From: Eublepharis macularius
Taxonomy: Eukaryota > Chordata > Lepidosauria > Squamata > Eublepharidae
NCBI RefSeq assembly: GCF_028583425.1
Contig: NC_072801.1
Location: forward strand, 58,357,766-58,421,765
Length of the DNA stretch: 64,000 bases
Reading direction: 5' to 3'
Below, piece by piece: positions 1 through 32,612 of the stretch. Below the pieces are notes generated by a model. That model saw nothing but the letters and a program-made list of their open reading frames with translations, was not told the DNA's origin and ran no database searches. Within the stretch, counting starts at the first letter, position 1, and every line of letters begins with the position of its first letter. A program made the translations under genes and the position numbers.

Positions 1-20699
<20,699 letters not shown>

Positions 20700-20879
20700 T
20701 TAAAAAGCTGTCCCCCTCTTCCTTCGGCTTAGCCTGCTTCAGCTGCTCCCCGAGTGTATGGTCAACGTGGAGTGTTACTCTTGCCCCCTTTGAGTACCTC
20801 CTGATTCTCAGCAGACCATGGTCCTTGGTGCACGGTATCCAACGATGGAGGGAAAGCCCATACGACCCGTCCTCGTACA

Positions 20880-21000
20880 GAAGCCTTCACCGAGCACCGG
20901 GGCTGGCACACGTCCTTATGAGGCAGCCCGGGGCCCAGATCCTTGGACAGTGTCCGTGGGTCCCCATTGGGTGACTGGTGCTGACATCACCTCGGCCACC
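20880..21000 (-). promoter_or_regulatory. ATP2A1: Possible ATP2A1 core promoter
   Basis: On the minus strand a CCAAT box (20970-20966, within ACCCAATGGG) and a CRE-like TGATGTCA lie ahead of a weak TATA-like CATAAGG (20920-20914), about 250 nt before the start codon. An E-box CAGCTG lies near 20739, between this region and the start codon. The spacing is plausible for a muscle promoter, but no transcription start can be read from the sequence. Confidence 0.3.
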
Positions 21001-21879
21001 AACTCGCATATGGCCTTCTGCGGAGAGAAGGTATTTTTGCTGACTTGAGAGGGAGAAGCCAGGGAGGATGGTTGGCTTGGAGGGGGGAGCAGGAGAGAGG
21101 AGGCCGGGTGGCCACAGACCCATGTGTCACTCAAATCTCGCCTGTTCCTTGCAAGAGATCTCACTCTAGCCTCCCCCTCCTGCCTCTAACAGATTTAGGG
21201 GTTATTTCTGTCTCTTGTCTTGTCTATAATAAAGATACACAGAGAACTGGGTTGCCCTCGTTCCCATATTTGTTACTAAATCAATCTGTCTTGTATTTCT
21301 TATTTACACACTTGCAATATTACACAATTATTTGCCTGTCTCTGAATCAATATATGTATAAAATAGGTCTGCAGCTTGCTTTCTTCAAATAAGTAGCCCA
21401 TCTCCTCAGCCTCTGACCACAGTATTATAGTTTGGTGGTGTTCTGCCTCTGAACATAGTTTTTGCACCCCTGGCTATCTTGGCTGAGGGCCACAGATCTT
21501 CTCTTATTTTTTAAACATACTATTTATTGTAGAGGTCATCACAGCACCCTGTGACGATTAGACACCTTGCACTATTAATTTACAATATTTTTAGGCCACT
21601 TTTTTCTATAGTGCTAGACTTGAGTCAGCTTGCATACATTATTTATATACAGGAAGAAGGCAGAATATAGTTTCTTTTGCTTTTAGTAAATGAGACATCA
21701 GTCTCATAGGATGGCTTCAGTGCAAGAAGCTCAGAAAAGTCTTGAGGGTTCAGACCAAATGTCCTTCTAGTCCAACATCCTGTTTCCCATAGAGGCCCAC
21801 CACATCCCTTTGAGAAGCCCATAATTAGAGCATAAAGACAATCCCACTACTGTCCTCCAGTGAGTGGCATTCGATGGCC

Positions 21880-22070
21880 TAATGAGTATAGTGTGGTGGT
21901 TTACAGATGGACTGGGGATGCTGTGGTTGAATTCCATGAAGTCTACTGGAAGACTTTGGGCCATTCATTCTCTCTCAGCTCAGCTTACCTCAGAAGAGTG
22001 TTATGAGGGTAAAATGGAGGGAGATGGCCACATACACTACATAGAGCTCCCTGAAGAATAGATGGGATAA
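21880..22070 (+). repeat. tRNA-derived SINE with L2-like tail (diverged)
   Basis: GAGTATAGTGTGGTGG, GGTTGAATTCCATG, TTTGGGCCATTCATTCTCTC and a GGGATAAAAAT end follow the order of the copy at 11761-11990. Confidence 0.55.
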
Positions 22071-22073
22071 AAA

Positions 22074-22290
22074 TAGGGTTGCCAGCTCCAGGTTGGAAAA
22101 TTCCTGGAGATTTGGGGGGTGGAGCCTGGGGAGGGCAGGTTTGGGGGAGGAGAGGGCCCCTTCCAAGGTATTAATGCCATAAAATCCACAGCTGCCATTC
22201 TCTCCAGGGGAACTGATTTCTATGACCTGGAGAGCAGTTGTAATTCGAGGGGATCATTCTCTAGCCACGACCTGGAGGTTGAAAACCCTA
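22074..22290 (+). mobile_element. hAT MITE of the TAGGGTTGCCAG family
   Basis: Starts TAGGGTTGCCAGCTCCAGG and ends GTTGAAAACCCTA. Internal landmarks (CCTGGAGATTTGGGGGGTGG, TCTCCAGGGGAACTGA) match the copies in intron 4. Confidence 0.8.
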
Positions 22291-22861
22291 ATAAACAATT
22301 ACTCTAAACAACAACGGTGAATATTTTTGTGTAATGAAAAATTTAAAAGCTGTAAGGTTTGATTTCTATCCCTTTTAAACTAAGAGCTGTAGACTCCACT
22401 CAAGTAGTGAGTTAATACTTCAGTTAATGGGACATTAAGGGGAGAGATTGTCATGTACTCTCAAATGCAGATCAACAATGTTGTTTTGAGTGCTTTTACT
22501 GCCTGCAAAATTTACAATATAAAATGGCTGTAAGTTGTTGCTTTTCCTTGCCATTCAACTGACGATGTTGGAAGGATTACCCATAAGTCTGACCAAAACA
22601 GACAATTGGACCAATTTCCTGTAGGATTTACATCAGTATTTCTTCAGCATCCTTCTTCTTAATCATCTGCTAATACTTATAAAGGCACCTGAATGTTACA
22701 AAGCACTGCAGTTATTTAAAAGTATTCAGCTTCCTATCTATGGGTTGGATCCAAAGGTTCTGTTCCACTAACAGTGGAGTCTTTTTCCACTGCAAGGAAT
22801 TCACTTCTTCCGCCGCCCAGAGGAAGGTTCAATTATTAGCAGAATAGAAACTTTTGGATCA

Positions 22862-23011
22862 GGGCCGTTTCCAGACGGCTTACCTGCACCCGGGACGTTG
22901 TGCCACGTTTCGGATCGTGCCAGGGAAAACGCGATATTTCGCATTTTCCCCGGCACGATCCGAAACGTGGTGCGACGTCCCGGGTGCAGGTAAGCCGTCT
23001 GGAAACGGCCC
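22862..23011. mobile_element. 150-bp palindromic MITE, CpG-rich
   Basis: GGGCCGTTTCCAGACGGC at the left end is mirrored at the right. The arms meet near CGCGATATTTCGC and differ at about five of 75 positions. Many CpG dinucleotides survive. No clear TSD. Confidence 0.8.
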
Positions 23012-23721
23012 AGATTTCTGCAATCTATACCCTATTGTACTGTTCATTGAATGTCCCAGCCATTGATCGTGTTGATTTACACTGTGGAATCCACCTTCAG
23101 TCTCAATGAGAAAGGTTGACTATAAATAATGTTAATAACAACAAAACAACCCAATATATTTTAGGAAATACTTTATTCTTCAACTTTCTACAGTTTTGAT
23201 TTTGACTTGCTATCCTCTTCCTTGCCCCAGTTCCCTCAGGCAATGACATGAATTGGGTAGTCAATTGGTTCTTTGAAGCTTTCATCACACCCCATCCCAA
23301 ATACTTGATTCATCTTCTCCGAGAACAGCCTTCAACTGAAAGAAAAATCCTTCCATGTGGTGAGATCATTACCACTTCATGAGTTGATAACAGGCTGCCT
23401 GAATCCCCTGGTTACATAGATGTTTCTGGTTACTGAAATCACTGCGGATATATTACAAATTGAAAACTCGGTGTGAAAATAATTAAAGTGTTTTTGAGAC
23501 ATTTGAGTACTTTGGGGAAGGGGGGGCGTGTTATTTAAGTTACTTCTAAGCCATACTGTCTTTCCAAAGGCTCTTGAGACTCCTATGTGAAATTATTTAA
23601 AACGTTAAAGCACGTAACTAAAATTGGTGAACGTGCATGCCTGTGGGGGTGAGTAACAAGTCCTTATGAGGTAACAAGGGGCTCAAGTACTAAACTAGCA
23701 ACTGGACCTCAAGTAACTAGA

Positions 23722-23885
23722 ATGGAAGTTCACTGGGTGACCTTGGGCCAATCTCTCAGCCCAACCTACCTCACAGGTCTGTTGTTATGAGGATAAAATG
23801 GAGCAAGGAATAATGATGTTGTAAGCTACTTTGGATTCCCATTGGAGACAAAAGCAGCATATAAGGATCTAAATAAATACAGGGC
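23722..23885 (+). repeat. tRNA-derived SINE, 3' part with L2-like tail
   Basis: Contains TGGGTGACCTTGGGCCAATC, CTACCTCACAGGTCTGTTGT, GGATTCCCATTGGAGA and a GCATATAAGGATCTAAATAA tail. Confidence 0.7.
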
Positions 23886-24441
23886 AGGGAGAGATTGAAC
23901 ATTGCAAAAGTCATTTTTTCATGGTTTGACAAATGTGTAGAAGTGACAGCTTCTTTCCAAGGAGTACCTGAAAGCAAGCGACAGACAGAAGGAGCTCTGT
24001 CAACTTGTCAACTGAAGAGGTGATGATCGTGTCCTGTCTTCTGTGGATTTGCCCAGAGAGTGTGAGGAGGAGCGGGCGAGGGGCGGGGGGAGGTCTGATG
24101 TTTATGCAGATGGGAGGAGACAGAATCAGAGAGGAGTGTAAACTTTGTTTTGTGGACCAGGTTCTTTAACCTCTGCTGCCTACATTAGTTCAGCTTGCTC
24201 AGAAAATTGGAAGGAACCGTTACATGACACTGCTTGTGTTCCAGTAAGGGGGGGGGCACTGATGTCATCTCCAGGTACAGCTCTGGTTCCAAGAAGGGGA
24301 AGTTGACTGCACCAGCTGAACAACGGGCATTTGCACATTCAATCAGAGCACTGCAACAAGCTAGTATCAAAAGCCAAAGAACAGTATCCAAAAAAGCTAT
24401 AGAAATTAACCCTAATATTTAGGCCCAAACTACGTGTTACA

Positions 24442-24656
24442 TAAGGTTGCCAGCTCTGGCTTGGGAAATTCCTGGAGATTTGAGGTTGGGCTTGGGGAAG
24501 GGGAGTTTGGGGCAGGGAGAAGCTCAGCGGGGATGCGATGCCATATAGTCTGCCCTTCATACTTGCCATTTCCTCCAGGGGAACCGGTCTCTGTGGTCTA
24601 GAGATCAATTGTAATTCCAGAAAACTCTAAGCCCCACCTGGAGGTGGCAATCCTTA
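24442..24656 (+). mobile_element. hAT MITE of the TAGGGTTGCCAG family (diverged)
   Basis: Starts TAAGGTTGCCAGCTCTGG and ends GGTGGCAATCCTTA. The internal order of landmarks matches the intron-4 copies. Confidence 0.7.
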
Positions 24657-24715
24657 GTAACATGTGATCACCAAGGGTCTTGCAGCCAGACAGCAATGAG
24701 TTCCCTGTGGGAATT

Positions 24716-24882
24716 CATAGAATCATAGAGCTGGAAGGGGCCATACAGACCATCTAGTCCAACCCCCTGCCCAGTACAGGATCAGCCTAAAGCATCCCTG
24801 ACAAGTATTCATCCAGCCTGCCAGTGAGGGGGAGCTCACCACCTCCCTAGGCAGCTGATTCCACTTTTGAACTACTCAAAAG
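24716..24882 (+). repeat. CR1 LINE 3' fragment
   Basis: Contains AATCATAGAGCTGGAAGGGG, CCATCTAGTCCAACCCCCTG and CTAGGCAGCTGATTCCAC, the signature of CR1 3' ends. Confidence 0.75.
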
Positions 24883-26864
24883 TGGAATTCAAGTGTCAAG
24901 CACCCCAGAGGACCAATTTGGATTGGAACTGTGGGGGGGCTTTCAGCCCTGAGGGGTGTTATGTGCAGCCCCCCCTACCTGGCACCCCCCCTAGTTTGGG
25001 AAACTAGTGCAAGGGAGGAATATGAAGTTCTTCACAAATATTTTCTCAGCAATCCTTACAACAACCCTGTAAGGAAGGCCAGAAGTATCACTTCCACATT
25101 TTCGATGGAGGGAGTAGGGAGGGGATGAAGCTGAAAGAATGGGACAAAAGGGTCCTGGTGAGTAAACAGCTTAGAACCATGGATCTCCTAATGTTATCAT
25201 CCCTTCTCTAAACTAGCTTTGAGATCCTTTCCAGAAGATCATACCAAAACAAGTTTGGGAAAGATCACAGCAAAGAAAGAAGCAGGGGAAAACACAAAGA
25301 GTGAATGATTAGGGGGTGATATGTGAATGCTCCAAAACAACCATCTCCAGTTTAGGCATGAAATCAGAGCAAAATCTCCATGTGGACGCAGCGCCAAGGA
25401 ACTTCATGGTTGGGGGGTGGCGGTGGGGGTGGTTGAAACTGGCCCTCTCAGTCCTAGAATGTCCAACACTCTAACAACTGCTCTATGACACTACAAACAG
25501 GGCTTTTCCAGCATGCCTGCAACGTCCCCCCACTTTTTGTTAAGTCTGAAGCCGAGTTCTCTGAGACTCAAAAGTGCACTCCCTACTCTGTGATATTTGA
25601 GTTGGTTATGGTAAAAGATATACTCTTATTGTAGCAGTTGGATTGTATTATTGCATGTGGAAATGTCACAGAAATGCTACTGCAAAGCATCAAGCAGAGA
25701 CATTATAGTCTGTTTAATGGTTTCTAATGTACCATGAATATCCCTAAAGCTACTGAAGAGATTTATTCGGTGGCTTTTGATGCTCAAAAGTTGGATGGAT
25801 GGCTCCATTGAACGAGGGTAATACCCACATGTTGGTTCCAATATGATGGAACCAGTGGAAGGCTCCTGATCAGTAAGGATTTGAAATCAGAGGCTAGATT
25901 GACAGAGAGGGAATCTTTAAAGAGCAGTTGCCCTGCTACACAGAGCTCACCAGCTGTGGCTGAACGTTCTGGAGTTTCCCAGTGTGGAAAAAGCCTGGCT
26001 TGTTCCTGGCATAGGTTTCTGGTACACTTGCCACTGTTTCTAATATGCCATCTCTCTGTCCCTACTGCAAGTGGTCGCCAAAGTAGCAGCTGCAGGCAAA
26101 ATGGACAATATTATTTGCTTGATCAGCATGAAGCAGGGAATATTCTGTGTACTCCAAAAATGTTTGAAGGTGGGCCAGGATGGGGTGAAGCCGAGATTAG
26201 GTACTGCATGTGTCGCATATGATAAAGTGCATGAATGGGTCTGATCAGCACTTGGCCAGGAGACCTGCTGGATCCTCTATGCTGAGTTTTCCATGATGAG
26301 AGAAAGGTGAGAGGTTTAGTGGGAATTGCAAGGAATCCAGCAAAGGAGATAGCTTGCAAGTAGGAGTCTCATGGAGCTCCAGGGAATGTTATTTTGATTT
26401 CGGGGAACTGAAGATGATTTGAAGACCTTGCACTGTATATCGTGGGTGCTGACTAGTCTTCCTGCACTCTGTGCAAATAGTAGTAGTTGAACAGATACCA
26501 CTTCAAAGGAATGGTGCTGCAGACAGAATGGTTTCAGGGAGCATATCGGGCTGTGGGGGGAGGCAAGAAAGTTACACTCAGTGTGTGGAGATCATTCTAT
26601 CTATGGGAACACTCCAATTGTTTCAATCCAGTATGCTGCCTGTGGAACTTTCTCCTTCTTGGGGTTGTGTAAATGTAAAATGTGAACATCAGTCCCTGAG
26701 GTTGGTGACTAAGGATCAAGCCTCATTTCCTAGGACCTGGCCAATAGAAACTTTGACCACGCCCTCACCTTTCTTGCTCTAATCCTATACATATAGGTTG
26801 CTTTCACATATGTTGAATAATGCACTTTCAAAATACATTTTTGTGTTTCACATAGAAAAACTCA

Positions 26865-28134
26865 GTAGCAAATAGACGAACAGCAATACGAATGAAAAAA
26901 AACCCACGAACATCCCATTTGTCTGTTCCCAAACAAACCGTTCGTGAGTCCCCATTCCAAACGAACAAGTGGTCATTGCAAAGCCTTGTTCGTTTTGGGC
27001 AGCTGTTCCTCAAGCCAGACAGTCTGGCGCCTTTCAATCAATTCCCCTGGCAACGGCAGGGACTGAACTCTGTCTGAACTCCTTCTGGCTTTCCTTCTGG
27101 CTTTAACCCTTCAGCTTCCAGCAGACAGTCCAGGTTTTGCCACTAAGAAAAGAAATAGACAGCAAAGGAGGGGGGACCCATGGATCATACCTTTCCAGGG
27201 CTGCAATCTCTTTGAAACTTGGGGGGGGGGGTCTTCAGGGGACAGTGAGGACTATGTCCCCTGCAAATTTGGTGGGTATTGGACATTGGGAAAGTCAGTT
27301 TTGTAACCCCTCAAAGTAGCTTCCAACAGGCAGTACAGTTTTTGCCACTGTAAAGAGAAAATGACAGCAAAGGGGGCGGCGCTGGCTCTCCCAGTGCGAG
27401 AGGGATGGAGAGAATATCTCCGTTCCGCTGGCACTGGGAAGGAGCAGCTCCGTGGCACCGGCTCTGCCTGCTGTCAGAGGGACAAGGAGATTCTCTTCGT
27501 CTCTCTGACAGCAGGCAGAAGGAGTCCTGTGGTGGCGCCAGCTCTGCCCGCCGCCAGAGGGACCAGGGGAGTCTCTCCTCGTCCCTCTGACAGCAGGTAT
27601 AAGCAGCCCCGCAGCAGCAGTGGCTCTGCCCGCTGTCAGAGGGATGAGGAGATTCTCCTCGTCTCTCTGACAGTGGGCAGAAGTGGCCCCGCAGCAGCGG
27701 CGGCTCTGCCCACTGTCAGAGGGACCAGGGGAGTCTCTCCTCGTCCCTCTGAGAGCAGGCAGAAGTGGCCCCGTGGTAGCACCGGCTCTGCCCACTGTCA
27801 GAGGGATGGAGAGAATCTCTCCGTCCCTCTCGCACCTGGCAGCAGCAGCCCGGTGGCACTGGGGTGGGGGGTGGGGTGGGGGGTGTTTAAAGGGCCCTGT
27901 CCCTTGCATGTGGCAGGAAAGAACCCTTATAACTATCAGCTGGCAGGCGACAAGTGGGAATCCCCCCTGCCACCTGATAGTTTAAAGGGAACTTTAAAGG
28001 GCCACGAACACGAACACCAAACATGTTCATTAAGGGGACATGTTCTGTTCTGTTCGTTGCTTGTGGATGGCAACGAACAACAAACAGGGTGTTCGGGAAT
28101 TTTTTCCCAATTCGTGCCCATGTCTAGTAGCAAA
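26865..28134. mobile_element. hAT element (1254 bp, TAGACATGG-type ends) carrying a minisatellite
   Basis: The body 26873-28126 starts TAGACGAACAGCAATACGAA and ends AATTCGTGCCCATGTCTA. It is flanked by the perfect 8-bp TSD GTAGCAAA (26865-26872 and 28127-28134). The ends are rich in ACGAAC motifs and the middle is GC-rich, with an array of about 81-bp units. No transposase is recognised. Same terminal family as 53441-54393. Confidence 0.88.
27455..27840. repeat. Minisatellite of about 81-bp units inside the hAT element
   Basis: GCTCTGCC anchors recur at 27461, 27541, 27623, 27703 and 27785 (spacing 80, 82, 80, 82). Each unit contains CTGTCAGAGGGA and its inverse TCCCTCTGACAG, so units can form hairpins. 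Open frames cross the array on both strands (261 codons on +, 204 on -). This is expected of a stop-poor repeat with near-triplet unit length and is not evidence of a gene. Confidence 0.85.
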
Positions 28135-28737
28135 CAATTGCTGTAGTGCATTGAGAGTTCATTATTCAATCATGTGCAATAGCAGTCCCTTCTCACGAAT
28201 CACAAACAAAAACAGTCTGTTTGGATTCAAGAATGTCATAAAGAGAACATAGCACAGAAGTGGGTTTGCAGCCCAGTCTGGGCCCCCTCTGGACCTCCAA
28301 GTCCCAGCGAAGGGTATTCTGCCTCACTTCCACCTGAGCTCAGGCACGCATGAGCCCTTTCTGATCATGAAGTCTCGCAGCCTTTTGTTGGGGATGGTGA
28401 ACAGCTGGGCAATAGAAGGTGGCTTCCTTCAAGAGCTTTTCTTTTTGGCTTCCCTGCTCTCTGAACCACCTTGTGCTGCTGCCTCTGCACCCAAAAGACA
28501 TGTGATTCCTCAGGACTCTCTTCCTGATCGGAACATTAAATCCTCTGGCCCACAGACACCAAATCCTTGCGTGTGTGGTGGTTTGGGGACATTAGAGAGG
28601 AAGATAGGGTTACTTGACGGCTGCTGCAGTGACATTCTTGGCTTTAACCTGATGCTGAATCCACTGCATCCTCACCCTACAGGCAGCACAGTTCAGCTCC
28701 CAGCTTCTCTCTCTCTGCGTGTGTGTGTGTGTGGGGG

Positions 28738-28890
28738 GGTAGTGTTTGCTATGCATGCCGAAGATCCCAAATTTAATCCCTGACATCTCCATTTAAAAGG
28801 ATTAGGTGGTCCATGGTGTGAGAGACCTCTGTCTGAGACCCTGGATACTGCTGCCAGTGAATAATGGCCATGATAGACCAAGGGTCTGGC
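28738..28890 (+). repeat. tRNA-related SINE fragment
   Basis: CAAATTTAATCCCTGACATC, followed by CTCTGTCTGAGACCCTGG and GACCAAGGGTCTG, resembles the plus orientation of the SINE seen reversed at 17142-17346. Confidence 0.5.
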
Positions 28891-29407
28891 AGTCTACAGC
28901 ACTTTAATGGATGCGGTACCTGAGCTTGACTGTACTCCAGACCTCATCTTTCCCCTTCAAAAATCCAGCCTTCCATCAGGCTCGGGATGAAATCCTTTGA
29001 GCTGTCTGCAGAATGAATGGAAGCTGGCATGGAAGGGGCTTGTGGTAGGCTAGGTTAAATGGAGATGCTAAAGATGGACTGGAGTAGGGTTTAGAGGACA
29101 GGACAGCCCTCGCCTGGGATTGGCCATAGAAGAAAGGAGGGAAGGAAACTGAGAACATCTGAGGCAACTGAATAAGACCCAGGCTGAGCATCTGTCCCTT
29201 CCCATTTTGTGGATACTTTGAACCTTTGGCTGTGGTTGGGAGGGGGGGAGGAGAGGGCTAAAGGGCCCTTGATTCATAGCTGATGCTTTGCAGCCTGTGG
29301 TGAGCCATGCCAGAGACCAGCCCCAGCCCACAATGTTCTTATGGCCCATCACTTGCCAACTGCAAGATAGGGGCAACCACTCAAATCTACAACCGCCCTT
29401 GGGTGGT

Positions 29408-29604
29408 ATATTCTTGTTTGGTGGTGGTGGAGACTGCCCTCAAGTCATAGCTGACTTATGGCAATGAACAGATGGCTTGCCATTGCCTACCTCTGCAGCC
29501 CTGGTCTTTGTTGGAGGTCTAACCAAGGCTGCCCCATCTTAGCTTCTGAGATCTGACAAGATCAGGCTTACCTGGGCTATCCAGGTCAGGGCATATTCTT
29601 GTTT
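29408..29604 (-). repeat. 5S-rRNA-derived SINE with BovB-like tail and 12-bp TSD
   Basis: On the minus strand the head contains GATCTCAGAAGCTAAG and CCTTGGTTAGACC, which match the internal promoter region of 5S rRNA. A shared body and the AGTCAGCTATGACTTGAGGG tail follow. The direct repeat ATATTCTTGTTT flanks it (29408-29419 and 29593-29604), as expected of LINE-mediated retroposition. Confidence 0.85.
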
Positions 29605-30554
29605 ACATTTGTGTTATTTTTGTATTTTGCCTTGTAAGCTGCTTTGAGCCCCCAGTTGATAGCAGCCCTACCAAAGCAAGACGAAAATGTTTAAATAAAT
29701 AAAAGGACCACTGTCCACAAATCTCTCATTTATATTTTCCCAGAAATATATCCACTGAGGCAGTGCCTCCTTTTGATTTCTCCCCATTCCTACTCTAATC
29801 TTAAAATCTTCTGCCATACTAAGAATATTCTTTGCTTCAGCCTGGTCAGGAAAATAATATCCCCATTTTGCTTCTCGCTGGGAACTTGGCCATCGCTTGC
29901 AATAAGGATAGAGAGACATCACGTTCTGAAATGTGGGGAATGTCCAAGAAGCCTGTGCCAGAAGCTGGGCCCTTTCCACACTGGGGAACTCCAGATAATA
30001 CAACCACAACTGGGAAGTCCTGTTTGGCTGAGTGCCTACTCAATAAAATACTTAGCATCATACTTAATCTGCTCCTAATTTTTAATCTTGTTTTAGCAAC
30101 CCTCCCCTGACCCATTTTCTTGCAGTGTGTGTGTGTGAGAACTGGAAGTAATCAGATAAACATAGCAATATGCAATTGTCATGATTGTGTCAGCAGAAAT
30201 TGTGTGCAACTGACAACACCTTTTTGAGGTTCAGTTTGACCCAGGGGGAAAACTGGAATGCGATATATTTTGGAAAATCAAGTGCCCTTCTTACTCAAGT
30301 TCGCTGTACAATGGGGCTGTCTTGAAGACAATTTGGAAACTTCAGTTAGTGGCAGCCCAAATGTGGCAACCTGTTTATTATTAGGGGCTTGGATTGCCGA
30401 CACTGCCTCAGCAAATGCCAGAAGATCTTGAGGGCAGTGCCTGGGGAGGGTGGAGTTTGGGAAAGATGTGATATCACTTTCAGGTGACGCTGTAGGAATT
30501 TTCTCCAGTCTCTATGGTAAAGAGCGCAAAAACATAAGGAAATGCCTAGAGATT

Positions 30555-30740
30555 CCAGGGAGTAGCCATGTTAGTCTAGTGTAGGAAAATAAAACAGAAG
30601 CCTAGTGACACCTTAAATAACATTTATTCCAGTATGAGCTTTTGTGAATATCTGAACAAGCGAGCTCTGTATTCCAAAAGCTCATAGTGGAATAAATATT
30701 GTTAGTCTTTAAGGTGCCACTGGACCTCTGTTTTATTTTC
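30555..30740 (+). mobile_element. Hairpin retroposon copy
   Basis: The head GTAGCCATGTTAGTCTAGTG is followed by AGCCTAGTGACACCTTAAAT, then inverted by GTTAGTCTTTAAGGTGCCAC and CTCTGTTTTATTTTCC. The stem AGTATGAGCTTTTGTGAA is mirrored by CCAAAAGCTCATAGTGGAAT. Confidence 0.65.
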
Positions 30741-31068
30741 CATCATCATGGAGGCCATTTCAGTGGCATTTTTTCCTCCTCCTCCTCCTGCTCCTCAATT
30801 TCTCAAGGGTGGGGGACTGTCAGGCTGTGTGTGGGAGGAAACCAGTATTACACAATGCAGTAACTTCATTTCTAGGTGTATGCCCAAAAGTGATGTTATG
30901 TAATCGAGTGGCACTCTAAGGATTTTCTAAATCTATATGTTTAAAACCATACAGATTCAGGAAAGTCCTAGAGTATTGCCGATGCCATGATATCACTTAC
31001 AGACATGCAACCAGAAGTGACATCACAAAGTTTCATATCTCTGGTTTCCAGAGTATCTGTCCCCAATA

Positions 31069-31519
31069 TTCCTGGGCAGGGCTCATTTTGAGAGGGAATG
31101 CACAGGAACGCAGTTCTGGTGGTTCCCCATAGAGGTCACATGTCAGGTGGCCCTACCCACCTGACTCTCGGCCATTTTGGGCCCATTTCGGCCTGGATTG
31201 GGACCGAAACGGCCTGGATCAGTCCTCTGACGGGTGGTGGATCACTCTCCCACCCAGCAGCAGCCTGATCCCAACCATTTTGTGCGCTTTTTCAGCCATT
31301 TTCAGCCCCTTTTTGCCATTTTGGGCCCAATTTCGGCCCTGAATGGCCAGGACTGGGTCCAAAACAGCCAGGATAGATGATGGCAAGGGGTGTGGCATAT
31401 GCAAATCAGTTATGCTAATCACACACTTCTGGTGATGTCAAGGGGCATGGCATATGCTAATGAGTTATGCTAATGAGTTCTTCCACCTCTTTTTCTACGA
31501 AATGACCCCTGTTCCTGGG
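31069..31519 (+). mobile_element. hAT non-autonomous element (435 bp) with perfect TSD
   Basis: The body 31077-31511 has ends CAGGGCTCATTTTGAG and CTACGAAATGACCCCTG. Perfect 8-bp TSD TTCCTGGG (31069-31076 and 31512-31519). The middle carries GGCCATTTTGGGCCC-type repeats and GCATATGCTAATGAGTTATG repeats near the right end. Confidence 0.9.
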
Positions 31520-32362
31520 GGTTGCCAGCTGCGGCCTGACAACCCTATCATCATGGGCAACCCTATCATCATGGGCAGGCAAATGGCAAGTCTATTTGGG
31601 GCTAACTGCCAGGTCCCTATTACTCCGATTCTGATGTCCTTTCATTTGCAACCTGTTCCTTTTCTGGGTCCAACAAAGCCATAGATTCAGGGACAATTTC
31701 ACCTCTGGCCATGCTGAACTATATGGCATTTTCTTCAGTGCATGGAAAAATCTATGGTTGAAATACTGTTCCACGGGAAACTGAGAACTCAGCTACCAAA
31801 TATAGTGAATATGGCTCAGAAAGAGGAAATTGCTTTGGATGAATGTAAAGGAGAGGATAAAAATAAACAAGCAGCAGGATAGACTCACAAGTGTTATAAT
31901 CACTGAAAACTAATGACCAAAGTGTTCAATCCAGTCAGCTTTTTCACTCAACCTCACTCAGTTCTCCATCTTGCTATAGAACCATCCCAAACCTCTTTTA
32001 CCCATGTGGCTCCCATGATTCCCAGCACAGTCTACTGGAGTTGTCATAGGGGACCTCCTCCTTCTTTTCTCTCCAGAAGAAAAGACGGTTGGATCCCACC
32101 CCAAAGTGTGCGTGCCTGATGGAGCACATTGGAGACAGATGCACATGTAGCACTATGGTCCTATAAAGTGAAAACACCAGATGACTGTATATTTAGATGC
32201 AACAGAGGAGACTTTAATAATTTACAAAGAGGAAGAGAATGAAAAACAGCTGTTCTAGATAATACACTAGAGAAGAGTTAGAAGCTGAGTCCAGATCAGT
32301 TTTTGGGTTTTCCAACATCAGTGCTACAATACAGTGCCACGATATTACATGATACTGAAAGT

Positions 32363-32612
32363 CAGGTTGGTGTAGTGGTTAGGAGTGGCAGGACTCTAAT
32401 CTGGAGAGCCGAGTTCAATTCCCCACTCCTCCGCTTGAAGCCAGCTGGATGACCTTGGACCAGCCACAGCTCTTTCAGGCCTCTCTCAGCCCCACCCACC
32501 TCACAGGGTGATTGTCATGAGGATAATAATAACACACTTTGTAAACTGCTCTGAGTGGGTATTCAATTGACCTGAAGGGCAGCATATAAACTGAATGTTG
32601 GTGTTGTTGTAT
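32363..32612 (+). repeat. tRNA-derived SINE with L2-like tail
   Basis: GTTGGTGTAGTGGTTAGGAG (A box), GAGTTCAATTCCCCACTCC (B box), CCACCTCACAGGGTGATTGT and a GGCAGCATATAAACTGAATG tail. Confidence 0.8.

Noticed and set aside
27455..27840. A CRISPR-like array
   Set aside because: The 81-bp units are contiguous and diverged, without distinct spacers, in a vertebrate genome. It is a minisatellite.
27361..28146. 261-codon plus-strand frame with a 204-codon frame opposite
   Set aside because: Both cross the minisatellite inside a hAT element. The openness comes from stop-poor units with an average spacing of 81 bp.
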